DNA of 64,000 bases from Cricetomys ansorgei (GCA_026225945.1 JAMJFZ010000070.1:930001-994000), one strand, 5' to 3'. Shown: positions 12,384 through 26,200, counted from the stretch's first letter. Made by a program: numbers and translations. The notes: generated by a model from the sequence alone, not told the origin.

Positions 12384-13653
12384 GTGGTGATGCCAAGTGT
12401 AGTGAGGGCTCTGTTTCACAAAGTTCCAGTGCTAGGATGACCTTGATTGACCCTTCCCTGCCCTTGAAAGAAATTCACTAACAAGTTTCACTTATATTTT
12501 TTACTGTCAAAGGCCACTCACCAAAAGAAAGAGTTGGAATAATGTAACAAATGCCAGTGTTAATAAAAATGAAACTAATGGCAGGACCTTGGGAAATACA
12601 AATATGCAGAAATTTGAGTCTTCCATAGAGTCTAGGACTGAGATGTACATTTAGAGTACTAATAAATGATATTAGTAAGCATAAGACTGGAGGAGGGAGA
12701 AGAATTATTAAGGAAGAAACAAACTAGAGAAATTCTAGAAGCTGATGAGCTGTAGTTGGATCATCAGGTTTTCATGTCCAGTTTCAGAAATAATTAATAT
12801 GGGCAGGGAGAGAGATCATGTACTTGATGATAAGCTTGGTATGTTCCTGAAGATAAAGTAAACAGTTCTAGGAGTCCTAATGTCCTTTTATCCTTTACAG
12901 GACTGCAATAAAGATAGGGATTGTATTAAAACAAGAGCTCATGACAGAGTCACAGAAAAGGACATTTTAGCTCAATGAATTGCCTGTCCTCCTGAGCAAA
13001 CATGTCAAATCAGGATTTCAGGACTTTTCTGATAGCATGGAAAGACAAACAGCAGACTGCTTTTGCTTTTTGAGAATCAAAGGAAAGGAAGGTAGTCTTA
13101 TGTTAAACAGAACAGAGAAAGGAAAGAAGAATTTAACAAGGGTCAAATTGACTGTTGTTAAAAAGATATGTTTGATGTAACAGGCATTATAATCCATTAA
13201 CTCTATGTTCAACTTAAACAGAGTCAAACTCAAATAGCATCATCCTCTCTACAATTTCTTTAACCAAAAGGCTTTATGACACCAATTTTAAGGAGAAAGA
13301 TGTTGAGTTAAAGAAAACTGATTTTATCATAATGTTAGCTTTTAGTTTTGACAAAATTTGCTATTTGCCTGCTTTGTTGATTTTAATATACTTATGTAAT
13401 CAAGGAAGACTTTACAAAAATGACTTCCAGAGGGTATGTAATCAATTATCAAAGTATTAAATGATTTTGTGCATAAATAAAACCTTTGACCGTCACAAAT
13501 TGTCAGAATATGTCAAGCCATACTGAGATGTGCTTCCTCTCTGTCAGTCTCTTATGAAACAAAACTGAATGGTGTCCTGCATCTGATTCTTCCCTCACAG
13601 CTCTTTCATCCATCCCCTTTAAGCTCTGCCCTCACCAAGGCTGGACCTCAGCA
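12384..13653. mobile_element. Spacer inside the satellite, LTR-like insertion (copy 1)
   Basis: A ~1.27 kb non-satellite segment beginning TGTGGTGATG (read from 12,383-12,384) and ending CTCAGCA. It therefore shows TG...CA termini and carries AATAAA at 13,476-13,481, ~170 bp before its end, as an LTR R/U5 would. The satellite phase resumes after it with the next monomer type, as expected for an insertion into a pre-existing array. I found no clear target-site duplication and do not recognise the family. Small ORFs around 12,980-13,233 differ between copies and are not supported. A partner sits at 27,720-28,988. Confidence 0.45.
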
Positions 13654-14621
13654 TTTGTGATTATGATAGCATATACTTACAATGTTGATCTGACACCATT
13701 ATGATGATGATGGCAGTTTCTTCTGAATATAACACCATACCCTTCTTATTACAATGCTGATGTCACAGAATCCACATTAAGAAGTCATTTCTTTGCAATT
13801 ATCACATCATTTCCTTCCAATTATGAAAATATGTCACATCCTCAAGGTGATGGTTGATGGTGTAATTTCCTTCCATTTTTGCAGAAATATTTTCCTTATT
13901 TTTATTCCCTTCTTTATAGTGTTGAAGTCCCATCACAGTTGTGATGTCATTTTCTTACAATTGTGATGAAAAATGTTTACATTCATGATGTCATGAAATC
14001 CACATTATGATACCAGTCTTACAATGATCAGATAATTTGTTCCAATAATGATGACCTTTTCTGGCATTAACTTTGTCACATCATCCAAATTATGATGTCT
14101 GTTCTGTCCAATCATGCTTTTTTGTATTTTTATTATGGTGCCCTATATTTACATCATCGACCTCAGGTCATCATGATTATGGTGTCCATTTCATCCAATA
14201 AGTATTGCATATTCTTAAATTGATGTTAACACATCCCTCTATTTATGACGTCAGTTCTTTTTCATTATGATATCACGTATTCACGTGGAGCAATGTCACA
14301 TTGTTGCTATGCTGTCAGTTTCTTACCAATAAGATGTCATTTTTTAACACTGGTGATGTCATACAACACAAATTATGATATCATATTCTTCCAATTCTCA
14401 AATCATTGTCTTCAAATTTTGATATCACATACTTGCATTGATAGTGTCATACCATCCCATATATTATGTAAAATTCTCCCAATTATGATGTCATCTATAA
14501 ATTGTGATGTGTATCTACATTTTTTGATCTCACCCCATCACAATTATTATGCCAGTTTTTGCGAATTTTGATGATATATATTTTACATTGATGATGATGT
14601 CATGTTGTCCACATTAAGATG
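13654..14621. repeat. 22-bp satellite, block 2 (end of copy 1 into copy 2)
   Basis: The same 22-bp monomer family continues after the spacer and runs across the arbitrary 14,358/14,359 unit boundary. It includes the one exact palindromic TGACGTCA that I noticed, at 14,246-14,253. The aligned site in the next copy (29,583-29,590) reads TGATGTCA. A degenerate tail continues to ~14,730. Confidence 0.87.
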
Positions 14622-14730
14622 CTCTATCCTTCATTCAGTCACATTTTTCTTCTAATTGTGATGACGCAGGCCTCAATTATCAGTGTCACATCATCAAAAT
14701 TGTATCACATATTTACATTGTTGATGTCAC
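14622..14730. repeat. Degenerate satellite tail (copy 2)
   Basis: The last recognisable monomers (ATTTACATTG, TTGATGTCAC) end at about 14,730. The segment is absent from copy 1, where the deletion removes it, and is matched in copy 3 at ~29,958-30,066. Confidence 0.75.
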
Positions 14731-16325
14731 AGAAGACTGCAGTGATCAACAATGGCTCAAGATCTTCAATCCCCAAGGACATAAGAACCAACATATGGTG
14801 AAATATAGAGTGTAGCGGTATGTTGATATGTGAGTTCACCTAGGACAACAAAGTGGCATAATGATAGATGAAATCCCTGCCAGACTTTAGCTGAGGGAAC
14901 CACTGTCATGCAAGCACCATGCTGAACAGAGGAAACTAGACTGTTACTGCTCAGGTGTTTTTATTGATATAGAATTCCTCAGGTGTTCTACTGATTGCAC
15001 ATGCAGAGCATGACCAAACAAACATCCCCCACATAAATCCAACACTTGCAGACACTACAAAACACCAAGACCTAGGCTGCCCCTCACCCAACAGTGCGCA
15101 AAATTATTTTAAACATAACTAAAAATAAACTTCCACAATTATAGAGGAATATTAAATATACTTGAGTATAAAATATACAAACAAAACAACAACAACAACA
15201 AAACTACAAACCTACAGCATCTCAACTGCTCGCTGCCTGTTGGTTGCATGAGAGGGAATCATAAGAATTTTCCTGTGGTCATCAGGACACTTTTATGATC
15301 TCACAGTCACAATTTAATTGCGGTGTTTGGGTGTCTCTGATTCTTTTACCTACACTTGAGATATTTTGACTCCTACTGGTTTGACTCATCCAACCTTGAT
15401 TTGACTGTTTGTGCCTAGTCTTATTGTATACTTTTATGCTGTATTCTGTTGATATCCTTGTGAGACCTGTTCTTTTCTGATGGGAAATAGAAGACCAGTG
15501 CATCTGTGAGGGAAGAGGGCATGGATAGGTAGAAAGAAAAAAAAACTGATTTCATGATGTATTATTGTATGAGAGAAGAATACAATAAACAAACAAAAAT
15601 GCTAAGAAGATGCCACATTAGAGAAAAGCACCTACCTCATCAACTAAGGCTCTAGTCTAAGAAATGAGTTCAAAATCTGGTGAAGACATACCCAGTGGAG
15701 AACTTACCCATTGTGGACACTTCTGAAGACCAAGGTTTCCATTCCATAGTGACAATTCATAGGAAACAAGAATTTCTCAACCAAAATTTTTGATCAACTT
15801 ATACACAACTGTAACCTGTGCCAGCTGGCATTACTACCTTTACTTCTAATGTCAGATGTGAAATCAAGCTTTCAAGACTTGAGCAATGGCTTTATTTAAA
15901 CCTATGCTGAAATGATAGGTCGTAGCAGATACTGATGTTGAGTTAAACAAAACAAAAACAAAACCAAGAGCAACAGCATCTAAGCTTCTACATTCCTGTT
16001 GGCTCTTTGACAGGGGATAATGAGAATCTCATTGGTGTCATGAGGAAACCATTGTGATCTCATACACAGTAACAAGTTAATAAATTTTCTAGTGTCACAC
16101 AGTTCCCACTCACTCATGACACTTCACTATAAACTTATTTACTTTTTCCAAAATCACAAGTCTATCTTTGAGTTCTAACTCATTTTTACTTCTCTTACCA
16201 ACAATTTAGGTAAAAATGGGCTCTGTAAATAACTCAAGTGAATGAAGGTATTACATTGCCAGTCTAGTAGATTGACAGATTCTTAGACATATTTCAGATA
16301 TTCGTGCTTTCATATCACTAGACTG
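14731..16325. repeat. Non-satellite block with L1 tail (copy 2)
   Basis: No gene is seen. The block contains a (CAA)n stretch near 15,181-15,203, an L1 3'-UTR tail at ~15,440-15,600 and module-like sequence. Its motif CACCTACCTCATC at ~15,629 echoes the similar motif in the module body at ~20,690. The block is deleted from copy 1 and present in copy 3 (30,067-31,665). Confidence 0.55.
15440..15600 (+). mobile_element. LINE-1 3' UTR tail (copy 2)
   Basis: The sequence runs from GACCTGTTCTTTTCTGATGG through a purine-rich stretch to a GATGTATTATTGTATGAGAG / AAGAATACAATAAAC end. That is the typical muroid L1 3' terminus before the A-rich tail. Only the terminal part of the UTR is left. The partner is at ~30,795-30,940. 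Confidence 0.65.
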
Positions 16326-19300
16326 GAGATGAACAGCAATCTGTGTTCTGCCTTCAGATACTTCCCACTCAAAAGGACACATGTTCTCTTTAACATGATC
16401 TTTTGAATAGCAGAAACAAAACCCACGTGGAAAGATGCAAAGCACTAGAGGATATAGGGTTACAAATATCTCTTCCTGAACAAACACACGAAAACTGAGA
16501 TACACACACACACACACACACACACATGAGATACCTAAGATGGCATACATGCTGACAAATATCCACGCTTCTATTGATTCACTAGCACAGGTACCAAGAA
16601 CAAATACTTATTTGTGGATTCCTGGGAAATTGCCATTTTACCTTGGGAAAAGCTTTTCAAATGCAATCCCAAAGTCTTTGACAATCTAAGGAATAAACTG
16701 CAAAAGCTGCTTCCTCACTATTGATATCTTTGGGAATGACCAGAGAAAAAGACAACACTCTTGGTTATTTCTAGACATTCTTCCCACCACCACCCTCTTC
16801 TGTACAACCAGAATCCAGGACCTATTTTACTGCTGAACACTGAATTGTATGCATTTTGGCCTGCTATGAATTCTCACCAGGAGTAGGCCATGTAATTCAA
16901 TTGACTGATAAGCTGCTGTTCACACAGATGCCAGTCTACTTCAGTCAATATGCTAGACACAAGAATAGACCATTGTACTCTCTATAAAAAATACTTATAT
17001 CTCTGATCCCATTCATTATCACCTGTATCATTCTGAGCTTCTGTTGATGGTTGTGATTGCATGGGGCACACACCAAAGATTGATCATTGTTCCTTTTTTT
17101 AAAAAAGGAGGGGACAATTAATAAATGTGCTATCCTAATAAATTACATACATGACACCATTTACCAGGTTTTCTGTACATTTTGAGGCTTGGCTTCCTTT
17201 CTAGGGAGAGTACACAGTATGTATTTTACTCACTACTTCATGGGAATTATAACATCTATCCCCTACCAATGATTACAATTAGCCAATGATTTTATATGCT
17301 CAGTCACAAGTATGGGCAATGATACTAATGAGAATACATGCTTCTGAAGATTGTACAATCAGTGTCAACCAGTGGGCTCCTCCTCAGAGTTGTGATTGCA
17401 TGGGGATTCCATCATAGAACAATCTTTCTCTTTTAAGCTTTAAGGTGGCAAGAAGCAGAGGAGCTGAAATTCATCTACAATAGACAGAATATTCTCCCTG
17501 ACCTCTGAACAATCCAAGGCTTGCATTACAATCAGGGGAAGAACACATTATGAGTGATCCTAGGCTAATTTGTGAATTTTTTGAGTCCCAGGCCCTACCA
17601 TGGATTACAATAAAGTCCTATGATACCCATTCTTCTACTGTAATCAGGGAGCAACTTGCCAAAAAGAATGAACACATGACATGAAAATATTATAACTCAA
17701 AGCATTTCTCAACCTGGATCGTAGTAAAGAGAACAGAGAAGGAAGCTTGGGACAGTGATTGGGCTTATGTTAAATTTGGATATCTCTATTTCTGCTAGGA
17801 AAACAAGAAAGGGCCCAGCAAATTCCCCTTTGCCAAGCCCCATATGCACTCGTGGGTGACTACTGTTATGCATCCCTGCTAAATATGGCCACAATGGGAA
17901 CCTGGAACTGTGTTTTTATCTCTGCTAGAAAAGAAATCCAGACCTCTGCATGCCTCAGGAGATTGCACTGGTCACCAGAATAACAATATTTCAAATTCCA
18001 AAGGCTATAAGGGACCAGTGACATTTTCTGAAGGAAGAGAGACTACCCTCACTGCAAGGTCTGAAAAGAAATCAAAAGGAAAGAAAGCAGTGTGTGTATC
18101 ACCAATATGATTCTGATTCAGGGCAGTATTTCATCTGCAATATCATATGATTTTAACCAAGGTCCATTTAATGTGCCCTCTGTAGACACAATTTTCCCAA
18201 TTTTCTGCCTATTCAAAGTCTCCTATGTGGCAACCCACTCATTTTTTTAGGCAATGCTGGAAAATGATATTAACCCCATGTTGAGTAAGTGGAATGGACT
18301 TAGGGTTGAAGATTGTGCACGATACTTTTCTCCAAGGAATATAGACATTGTCTGGTAAAATGGCTCCACCTCAATGAGAGAACACAGTTGAAAAGATAAC
18401 TTTAATTCCATTATTAGCTGGATGAGCCTGAAAAAGTCTGAAGAACAAATCATTGACACTGGAACCAAAGACAAACACATCCCAGAATGAAATTGCAAAA
18501 TCCTGATTTGTACATGGTTTAGGACCCTCAGCTGTCATCATGGCCCCATGTTTAACTGTCAAGGGATTTCAAGGGATTTCCATACACCTTTAACTGATTA
18601 ATATTAGGTCCCATGCTACTCATTCTTCAACCTGCAAATATGGAGTAGCTTGCCAAGGAGGCAAGCATGACATACCAAGGAGGAAAAAAGACGCCTGGAA
18701 GGCTTTCTCAACTGTGATCACTTCATTCCTCCTGGGAATCTAGACCAAGGTGGAGTGAAGTGACCCCAGATTAAAAATGGGTCAGCTAGCCCAAGAACAT
18801 TTTTCCTAGATAAGCCACATAAGCAGTGTAAGTGGACACAAGAAACTCTTCTGATTCACTAAATTTAACCTCCATTGTATACCTTCATAGAGATCTCTGC
18901 TTCTCCTCATTTTCACCATGAAGAAAGTCTTAAATGTCTGCTTACTAAAGCTAGCTGTGGCAAATGCCTAATCTACAGACCAAGGCACAGTGCTCACAAA
19001 ACCTTGTATTAGTTCTGGTTTCTTGCCTAAACATTATCTGACACATAATTGGTCCATGATACAGCTATCCTAAGAGAGGACATTTAAAACAAATAAAAAC
19101 AAAGAAAGCAAAGAGGAAAAAAAGCAATGAAGAAAGAAAGAAGCAAAAAGAAACTAAAACAGAGGCAGAAAGGAACATGAATAAGAAAAGAACAAAGGAT
19201 AAATGATGGGAAGTAGATAGTCATCTATGTAGGAAAGAAAACAGGGTGAATGGCAAGAAGGACAGGTAATTGGGAAGGTTTTACTTATGTAGTTAGTGGT

Positions 19301-21050
19301 GAATATTCTCCTCTATAGAGTTAACTTTAGGTGAAAAGAAATAATGAGAAAAGAAGAAATGAATGAGAAATGAAGTGAATACAAGTGTTGTGTTAAGATC
19401 AAAAAAGGGTGGTTTACTCTAATAATAGTATATTCTCAAAAATGATATTGAGTAATTACTATTTTTCTTACCTAGGGAAGGCTATTTCTTCCACTCCAAC
19501 ATTTCTTCCTTTCTGTAGATCTTTGTTTAGGACTGTGGTCTTCTGCTGTTTCATTTTGCCTATCTATTGTTAGGATTTTCTAACTTCGGTTTAGGCTGTC
19601 ATTCATGTCAACTTTTGTTAGAGTGGATAGAAGAATCAGGGTATGTGGGAAGTTTTGGAGAGAACAAATAGAAGTGGAAAATATGATTATCTTAAAATCA
19701 AAAAATAAAAGCAAAAACAAACATTGAAGGGAAGAACTGTATGTTCCCACCTGGATGAGCTTGGGCCAAAATTAGCAGAACATGTAGTGTTCCATAAATG
19801 AGTTATGGGTGCCTGTGGAGAGCAGAGAAAGCACCTTGGGACAATGAATGGGGCTGTGTGAATTTGAGATATCTATGTTTTCTGCTAGGAAGTCAGGAAT
19901 GGAGCCCATCAACTCTCCCCCTTTCCCAAGCCCCAAAAGTTAGACTGTTGTGTGAATATTGTTTTGCATCCCTGCTAAGCTTTTTTGTCTCTATGAGGTC
20001 AAGAATTCTAGAACACCACTTACCTCAAGAAACTGCACTTTTCACCAGGGTAACCAGACCTTGGGCAGAATGAGCAGTTGGGGTGTCCTGGAGGAAGCAA
20101 ACTTCCCTTGAATCCAAAGTAAAGTAGTGTTTGCATTACCATGACAATTCTGATTTGGGGTAGCATTTCACCTGGAATGAAATAAGACATGCTGCTTATA
20201 ACATAGGTCCACTTACTGGGACCTCTGCATAACTGCTTACCATAAGAGTCCCAGATGGCAAACCACTCACTATTTTAGGCAATTCTGCCAAGTGATGTTT
20301 TTCCCATCTTGGTAAATGGTCTTAGGGATGAAGATTGAACAGAATCTCATTTTCAAGGATCAGATATACTGTCTAGTAAAATGGCATGTCAATCCTAATT
20401 TCTTACACATTATGAAAACTGAATGGAAATCCATTCTTAGGTGGATGAGGATACAGAATCCTGAGGTATAATGTCATTGACACTGGGCCAAAGTCAGAGC
20501 TGAGATGCCCCCAGCGTGGAATAACAACTCCTGAATTGTACAGGGTGCAGTACTCGAAGCTGTGGTCTTGGCCCTATTTAATTTTGACATACAAAGCAGT
20601 CAGTCTTCCCTGGTGGTAATGACACAGTGAACCCAGGCACCCAGAAAACATAAATATTAGAAGTTCAAAGAGGCTATAGTAGTGAAAACACCTACCTCAT
20701 CCCCCAGAAACCATTCTATGAAATAACTATAGCTTGTGAGAACTAGTACACAATGTCAAACTCATCTTGTCCTCGATACCTCAGAGGCCTTCAGCTTTCT
20801 ATACAAAGTTGAAAACCTTGCATGAGAAGATATCCACAGACTACAGCCTATGTTACCAGTGAACCTTGCCTTGGGTACTAGTGAGAGGTACAATTTAGCA
20901 TCCAGGACTTGTGTCATAGTTTTATTGGAAACATCATCACCAAAGTAGAAATGCAGAAATTCACCAATGCAAAAATGTAGAAATAAAAGTTGTTACAGGA
21001 TATTTTGGAGGCATGCTAATACCCAAACATCACAAAGATTCAAAAAGTAA
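16326..21050. repeat. Non-coding module body of amplicon copy 2
   Basis: The counterpart of 264-5,780, shorter because ~0.78 kb is missing at ~17,727. It keeps the two paralogous internal modules (at ~17,730-18,590 and ~19,790-20,530) and the A-rich purine tract at ~19,085-19,250. No conserved ORF is present. Confidence 0.6.
16502..16526. repeat. (CA)n microsatellite, 25 bp (copy 2)
   Basis: The shortest of three orthologous CA runs (37, 25 and 57 bp in copies 1, 2 and 3). Confidence 0.95.
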
Positions 21051-21054
21051 TAGA

Positions 21055-22740
21055 ATTATATGCCAATTTCATTCTTCAACATAAGCAAATGAACTCAAAA
21101 AATACTCACAAAGCACATCCAATAACACATTAAAAAGATTATTCACCATGATTGAATAGCCTTGATCCCAGAGAAGAAGGGATCGTTCAATATAAGAAAA
21201 TAAGTCAATGTAATCCACTGCATAAACAAATTAATAGAAAAAAACTACATGATCATCTCACTACAATGTGGAAAAGCTTTTGATAATATCAAACAACCCT
21301 TCAAAAAAACCTTATGGAGAGATTGAGGATAAAAAGGCCATACCGAAACATAATAAAGGTAAGTAACAGCAATCCTACTGACAACATCAAATTAAATAGA
21401 GGAAAATTCAAAGCAATTTCACTAAAATCAGAAGGATGATCAGGCTGTTCCCTCCATTTATAAATATTGAATACACTACTTAAAGTACTAGCAAGAACAA
21501 TGAGACACGAGAAGGAGATTAAGGGCATATGAATTCACAAGGAAACAGTCAAAGTATCCTTATTTGCAGATGAGATATTATATGTAAATGACCTCAAAAA
21601 CTGGATCAGGGAACTCCTATAGCTGGTAAACAACTTCTGTGAAATGTCTGGCTACAAGATAAACTAAAAAAAAATCTGTAGCCCTCCTATATACAAATGA
21701 CAAATAGAGAGGAAAAGAAATAAGAGAAATAATACTCTTCACAATAGATAGAAATAACATAAGGTATCTTTGGCAACTCTAACCAAGCAAGTGAAAGACT
21801 TGAATGACAAAATCTTTATGTCCTTGAAGAGGGAATTTGAAGATCTCAAAAGATGGAAAGAAATCGCATGCTCCTGAGTTGGTAAGATTAACATAGTAAA
21901 AATGGCCACTGTACTAAAAATAATCTAAGGACTCAATGCAATCCCTATCAAAATCCCAATATACTTCTTTAGAGACATTAAAAGGGCAATACACTACTTC
22001 ATATGTAGAAATAAAAACTTTGGATACCTAAAAAATCCTGAAAAATAAAAGAACTTCTAGAGGTATCAAGATCCCTGATCTTAATCTGTACTACAGAGCC
22101 ATAGTAATAAAAACTTCATGGTATTGGCACAAAAACAGACATGATGACCAATGGAACGGAATAAAGGATACAGATATATATCCACAAACCTATGGATACC
22201 TGATCGTTTATGAAGATGCTAGAAAAATACAATGACAAAAAGGAAGCAGCTTTAACAAATGGTGTTTGTCTAATTGGATGTCTAAGATACAAGAATGCAA
22301 ATAGATCCATATCTATTACTGAGTACAAACCTCAAGTCCAAATGGATCTAAGTTCTGAATATAAAAACAGATATACTGAATCTGATTGAAGAGATAGTAG
22401 GGAATAGCCTTGAGAGCAGTGGCACAGGAGGCAACTTTTTAATAGAACACTGAAAGGTCAGGAACAAAGATCAAAGATTAATAAGAGGACCTCATGAAAC
22501 TGAAAAGCTTCTGTAAGGAAAATGACATTGTCAACAGGGCAAAACAGAAGCCTACAGAATGGGAAGATTTTGACTTCCAATAGAGAGTTAACATACAAAA
22601 TAAATAAAAAATGCAAGAATCTACATGTCAACAAAACAAATAACCCAATTACAAATGGGGATGCATGTCTAAACAAAGAATTCACAAAATAGGAACCTCA
22701 AATGGCTGAGAAACATATAAAGAAATGTTCAACATCTTTA
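21055..22740 (+). pseudogene. LINE-1 ORF2 fragment, dead (copy 2)
   Basis: The same truncated ORF2 as in copy 1, with the same 3' breakpoint into the junction module. The RT loop at 21,563-21,574 again encodes Phe-Ala-Asp-Glu. Extra frameshifts are visible, for example in the stretch around 21,300. It is not capable of encoding a working protein. Confidence 0.88.
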
Positions 22741-23280
22741 AGTATCTGGGATGGCTCTCTAGGGGCAATCAGCTACTGAGTCTATCAGACAGTTTGTGTG
22801 GGTGTGGCTTGTAGGTGGTTGAAGGGGTTCAAGGTTAGAGTAGGGACAGGGATAGGGATGCTTGTTAGGCTCAGGACTTGTGAAGCATAGACCATGGGGT
22901 CCTCAATTACACTGCAATGAGACACTTTCCTCCATTCTGTGTGCTAGGAGGTTTAGAAAATGCTTCCTCATTCCAAAGGAATGCTCCAGAAACACATGAC
23001 AATCTGTAACACAGCAGAGAGGACTCAGAAACAAAATATTGATTTTTGGGCCAGGGACTGGAATCTGTCCCTTTGTGACCAAGCAAGGAGATTCTGATTT
23101 GTACCTGCCCAGAAATCCTGCTGCAGTCTACTCTACTCCACACACCAAGGTGATCACTAAAGCTGCCACGACAGACCTGGTTGTCATAACATTGAGTGAC
23201 CATGGCCACATCCAAGCATCTAGGTAAAGGATTCCTGACAAGAAGGCTCTCCTAGGCTAACATTTGACACATACACTTTC
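22741..23280. repeat. Junction module (copy 2)
   Basis: Matches 7,471-8,010 closely and runs into the satellite after ACATACA. A 102-codon minus-strand frame at 22,907-23,215 and its relative in copy 1 differ by a frame change near the same site. This argues against a maintained protein. Confidence 0.75.
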
Positions 23281-23286
23281 AAGGGA

Positions 23287-26200
23287 TGTCTGTTCCTTCC
23301 AGCTATGATGTCATACATTGGCATTGATGGTGTCACATCAACTTATTTATAATATCAGTTTATTATGATTAGGATATCATATTTTACATTGATATTTTTA
23401 CTTAATATCAACTATGACATCTGTTCCTGGCAATTATAGCATCACATCCTTATAATTGGTCAACCAAAACTAATGTCACATCCTTGTTTTGATGATCTCA
23501 TACATTTACACATTACATTGTGGTTGTTACATCATCATAATAATGATGTAATTTTTTTCACACTTTGATATCATATTGATATTTTGATGTCACATCATAG
23601 AAATTATGATTTCATGCCCTTCCAATTATGTTGTCATTTCATTCCAATTATGATGTCATATACTCTTATTATTGGTTTCACATCCACCACGTTTTGGTGT
23701 TACTTTGTTCCACTTCTATTGATGGTGACACATAATCCCAATTATGGTGTCACATGCTTCCTATTGTGATATGTCACTTGCTTCCTAAGCTCCCTTTTAC
23801 TTGTGTGGTCACAAATTATGTTGAAGGTATCACATCTTCATGATTAAGATGTCCTTCCAAATATCCTGTCATATACTTCTTGTTATGATGTCATATATTT
23901 ACATTGTTGATATCACATCAAAACAATTATAATGTCAGTTTTTTTTAATTTTGCTGTTCTATATATACATTGATGATATCACATTATCTCAACTATGCTG
24001 TAATGTCCTTCCAATATTCAAGTAACCTGTCATAATATGATGTCACTTATTTACCTCGCTGTCACATCATCATGATTATGTGGTTGTTTTCCATAAATTA
24101 TGCTGTCATTTATTTACACTATTTTGCCCCATAATCCTGATTATAATGTCATATCCTTCCAATAAGCACATCCTTTCCTTTCAGTTTTGTCGGATATTTA
24201 GGTTGATGGATTACATTGTCACAATTATGATGCCTGTTATTTCAAATTATGCTGATACATACTTCATGTTATTATGTCATACATTTTCTGCCCTTTACTA
24301 TGGCCTATATTTTCATTGATATGATTTTATCACATCACCTCATGCATGTAACTTTCTGTTCATTATGTTATTATATATTTTCACTGTTGATGTCACATTA
24401 TCACAATTATGATGGTAGTTTCTTCACATTATATTACATACTGACATAGATGATGTCACATAACCCAAATTATGTTGTCGCATCTTTCTAAATAGCACAT
24501 CATTTCCTTCCAATTGTGATATAACACACTTACATTAATAATGTCACATCCTCCCAATTATGAAATCAATTCCTTCCAATTATGCTGCCATACCCTTCTT
24601 TTATTATTTCATATGTTTACATTGATGATATCATTGCAATTAAGATGTTGGTGTCTTTCAATTATGGTGTCACATATTGACAGTGATGATGGTACATGAT
24701 CCATATTATTCTGCCAATTATCACATCATTTTCCTTCCAATTGTTGTCGAACATCCTTAACAATGATAGTGTCACATCTCAATAATGATGGCAGTTCTTT
24801 CCATTTATGTTGTCATATACTTTATTATGATGTCATATATTTACATTGTTGACATCACATCATCTTAATTATGGTATTAGTTTATTCCGATTATGTTGCC
24901 ATATATTGATATTGAAGGTGTCACATCATGCCAGTTTGATGTAAATTCCTTCCAAATTTGATGTCACATCCTTATTGGGATGTCATATATTTACATTGTT
25001 GATGTAACCTTATCACTATTATGGTGTCAGGTTCTCCCAATTACGGTGTCATATAGTTACACTGCCAATGATACATAATTCCAATTATCATTTCATATCC
25101 TCCAATTATCAAATCATTTCCTAACAATTGAGAAGTCACATACTTGCATTGATGTTGTCACATAATTATGTTGACAGCAGTTTCATAAATGCTGTCATTT
25201 CTTATTATAATACCATATATTTATATTGTTTGCATAACATCATATTGACTGTGATGTGCTTTCTTCTAATAAGGTGTCCTATATTTACATGGTTGATGTC
25301 ATATCATGATTATGATGTCAGTTTCATCCAATTATGGTGACATATGTACAATAATTATACTATTATAATCCATATGAAGATGCTTTATCCTTACAAAATC
25401 ACATCATTTCCTTCCAATTGTGATGTCACCATGTCATATTGATGGTGTCACATCATTCAAATTATGATTTAAGTTCTTCCCAATTTTGCTGTCAAATCAT
25501 TCATATTATATAATACATATACACTGTTGCTTGTCATTACAATTATGTTTTTTCCTTATAATTTTGTCATACAGCTCATATTATGGACTTATATTTACAT
25601 GGCTGTAGTCACATCATGATGTGACTTTTATGATGTCAATATCTTCCAATTATAATGTCATATATTTACAACATTCATGTCAAAATTGTTGTCAGTTTCT
25701 ACCAATCGTGATATCTTTTAATGTCATTGACGATGTAACATAATCCACATTATGTTGTCCTATCCTCCAATTATCATGTCATGTTCTTCTAATTGTGATG
25801 TCTAAGATCAACTTTGATAATGTCATGTCATCAGAATTATGATGAAAGTTCTCTCATTCTTACTATGATGTCATAAAATTACATTGTTTATGTCATATGC
25901 TGATTATGCTTTCACATTCTTCATTATCTGAGGTCATATATTTATACTGTTGAAGGAATATCATGATTATGATGTTCACTTCTTCCAATTATGCTTTCAC
26001 TTTCCTATTTTGGTGTCATCTATTTATACCATTGATGTTACAGCATCATAATTATGATGTCAGTCCTTCCTAATATGCCATTCCTTAATTTTTTCATGAC
26101 ATATAGTTATGTAGTTGATGTCAAATCATCATGATTGTGATGACAGTTTCCTCAAATGATGAGGTCATATATTGACATTGATAATTCCACATATTTCCAA

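Larger units (their letters stand above)
1..14358. repeat. Tandem amplicon copy 1 (5' partial, internally deleted)
   Basis: First of three head-to-tail copies of a ~15.3 kb unit. Window base 1 aligns with 14,359 and 29,695, where the same satellite monomers recur almost base for base. The copy holds the end of a satellite block (1-263), the (CA)n microsatellite (438-474), non-coding modules (264-5,780), a dead L1 ORF2 fragment (5,790-7,470), a junction module (7,471-8,010), satellite block 1 (8,017-12,383), a spacer (12,384-13,653) and the start of satellite block 2 (13,654 onward). Relative to copies 2 and 3 it lacks ~1.70 kb at 263/264. In a 79-bp sample at 4,521-4,599 it is identical to copy 2, while copy 3 differs at about 8 sites, so copies 1 and 2 look like the younger pair in that sample. 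The unit boundary is arbitrary because the repeat is tandem. Confidence 0.9.
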
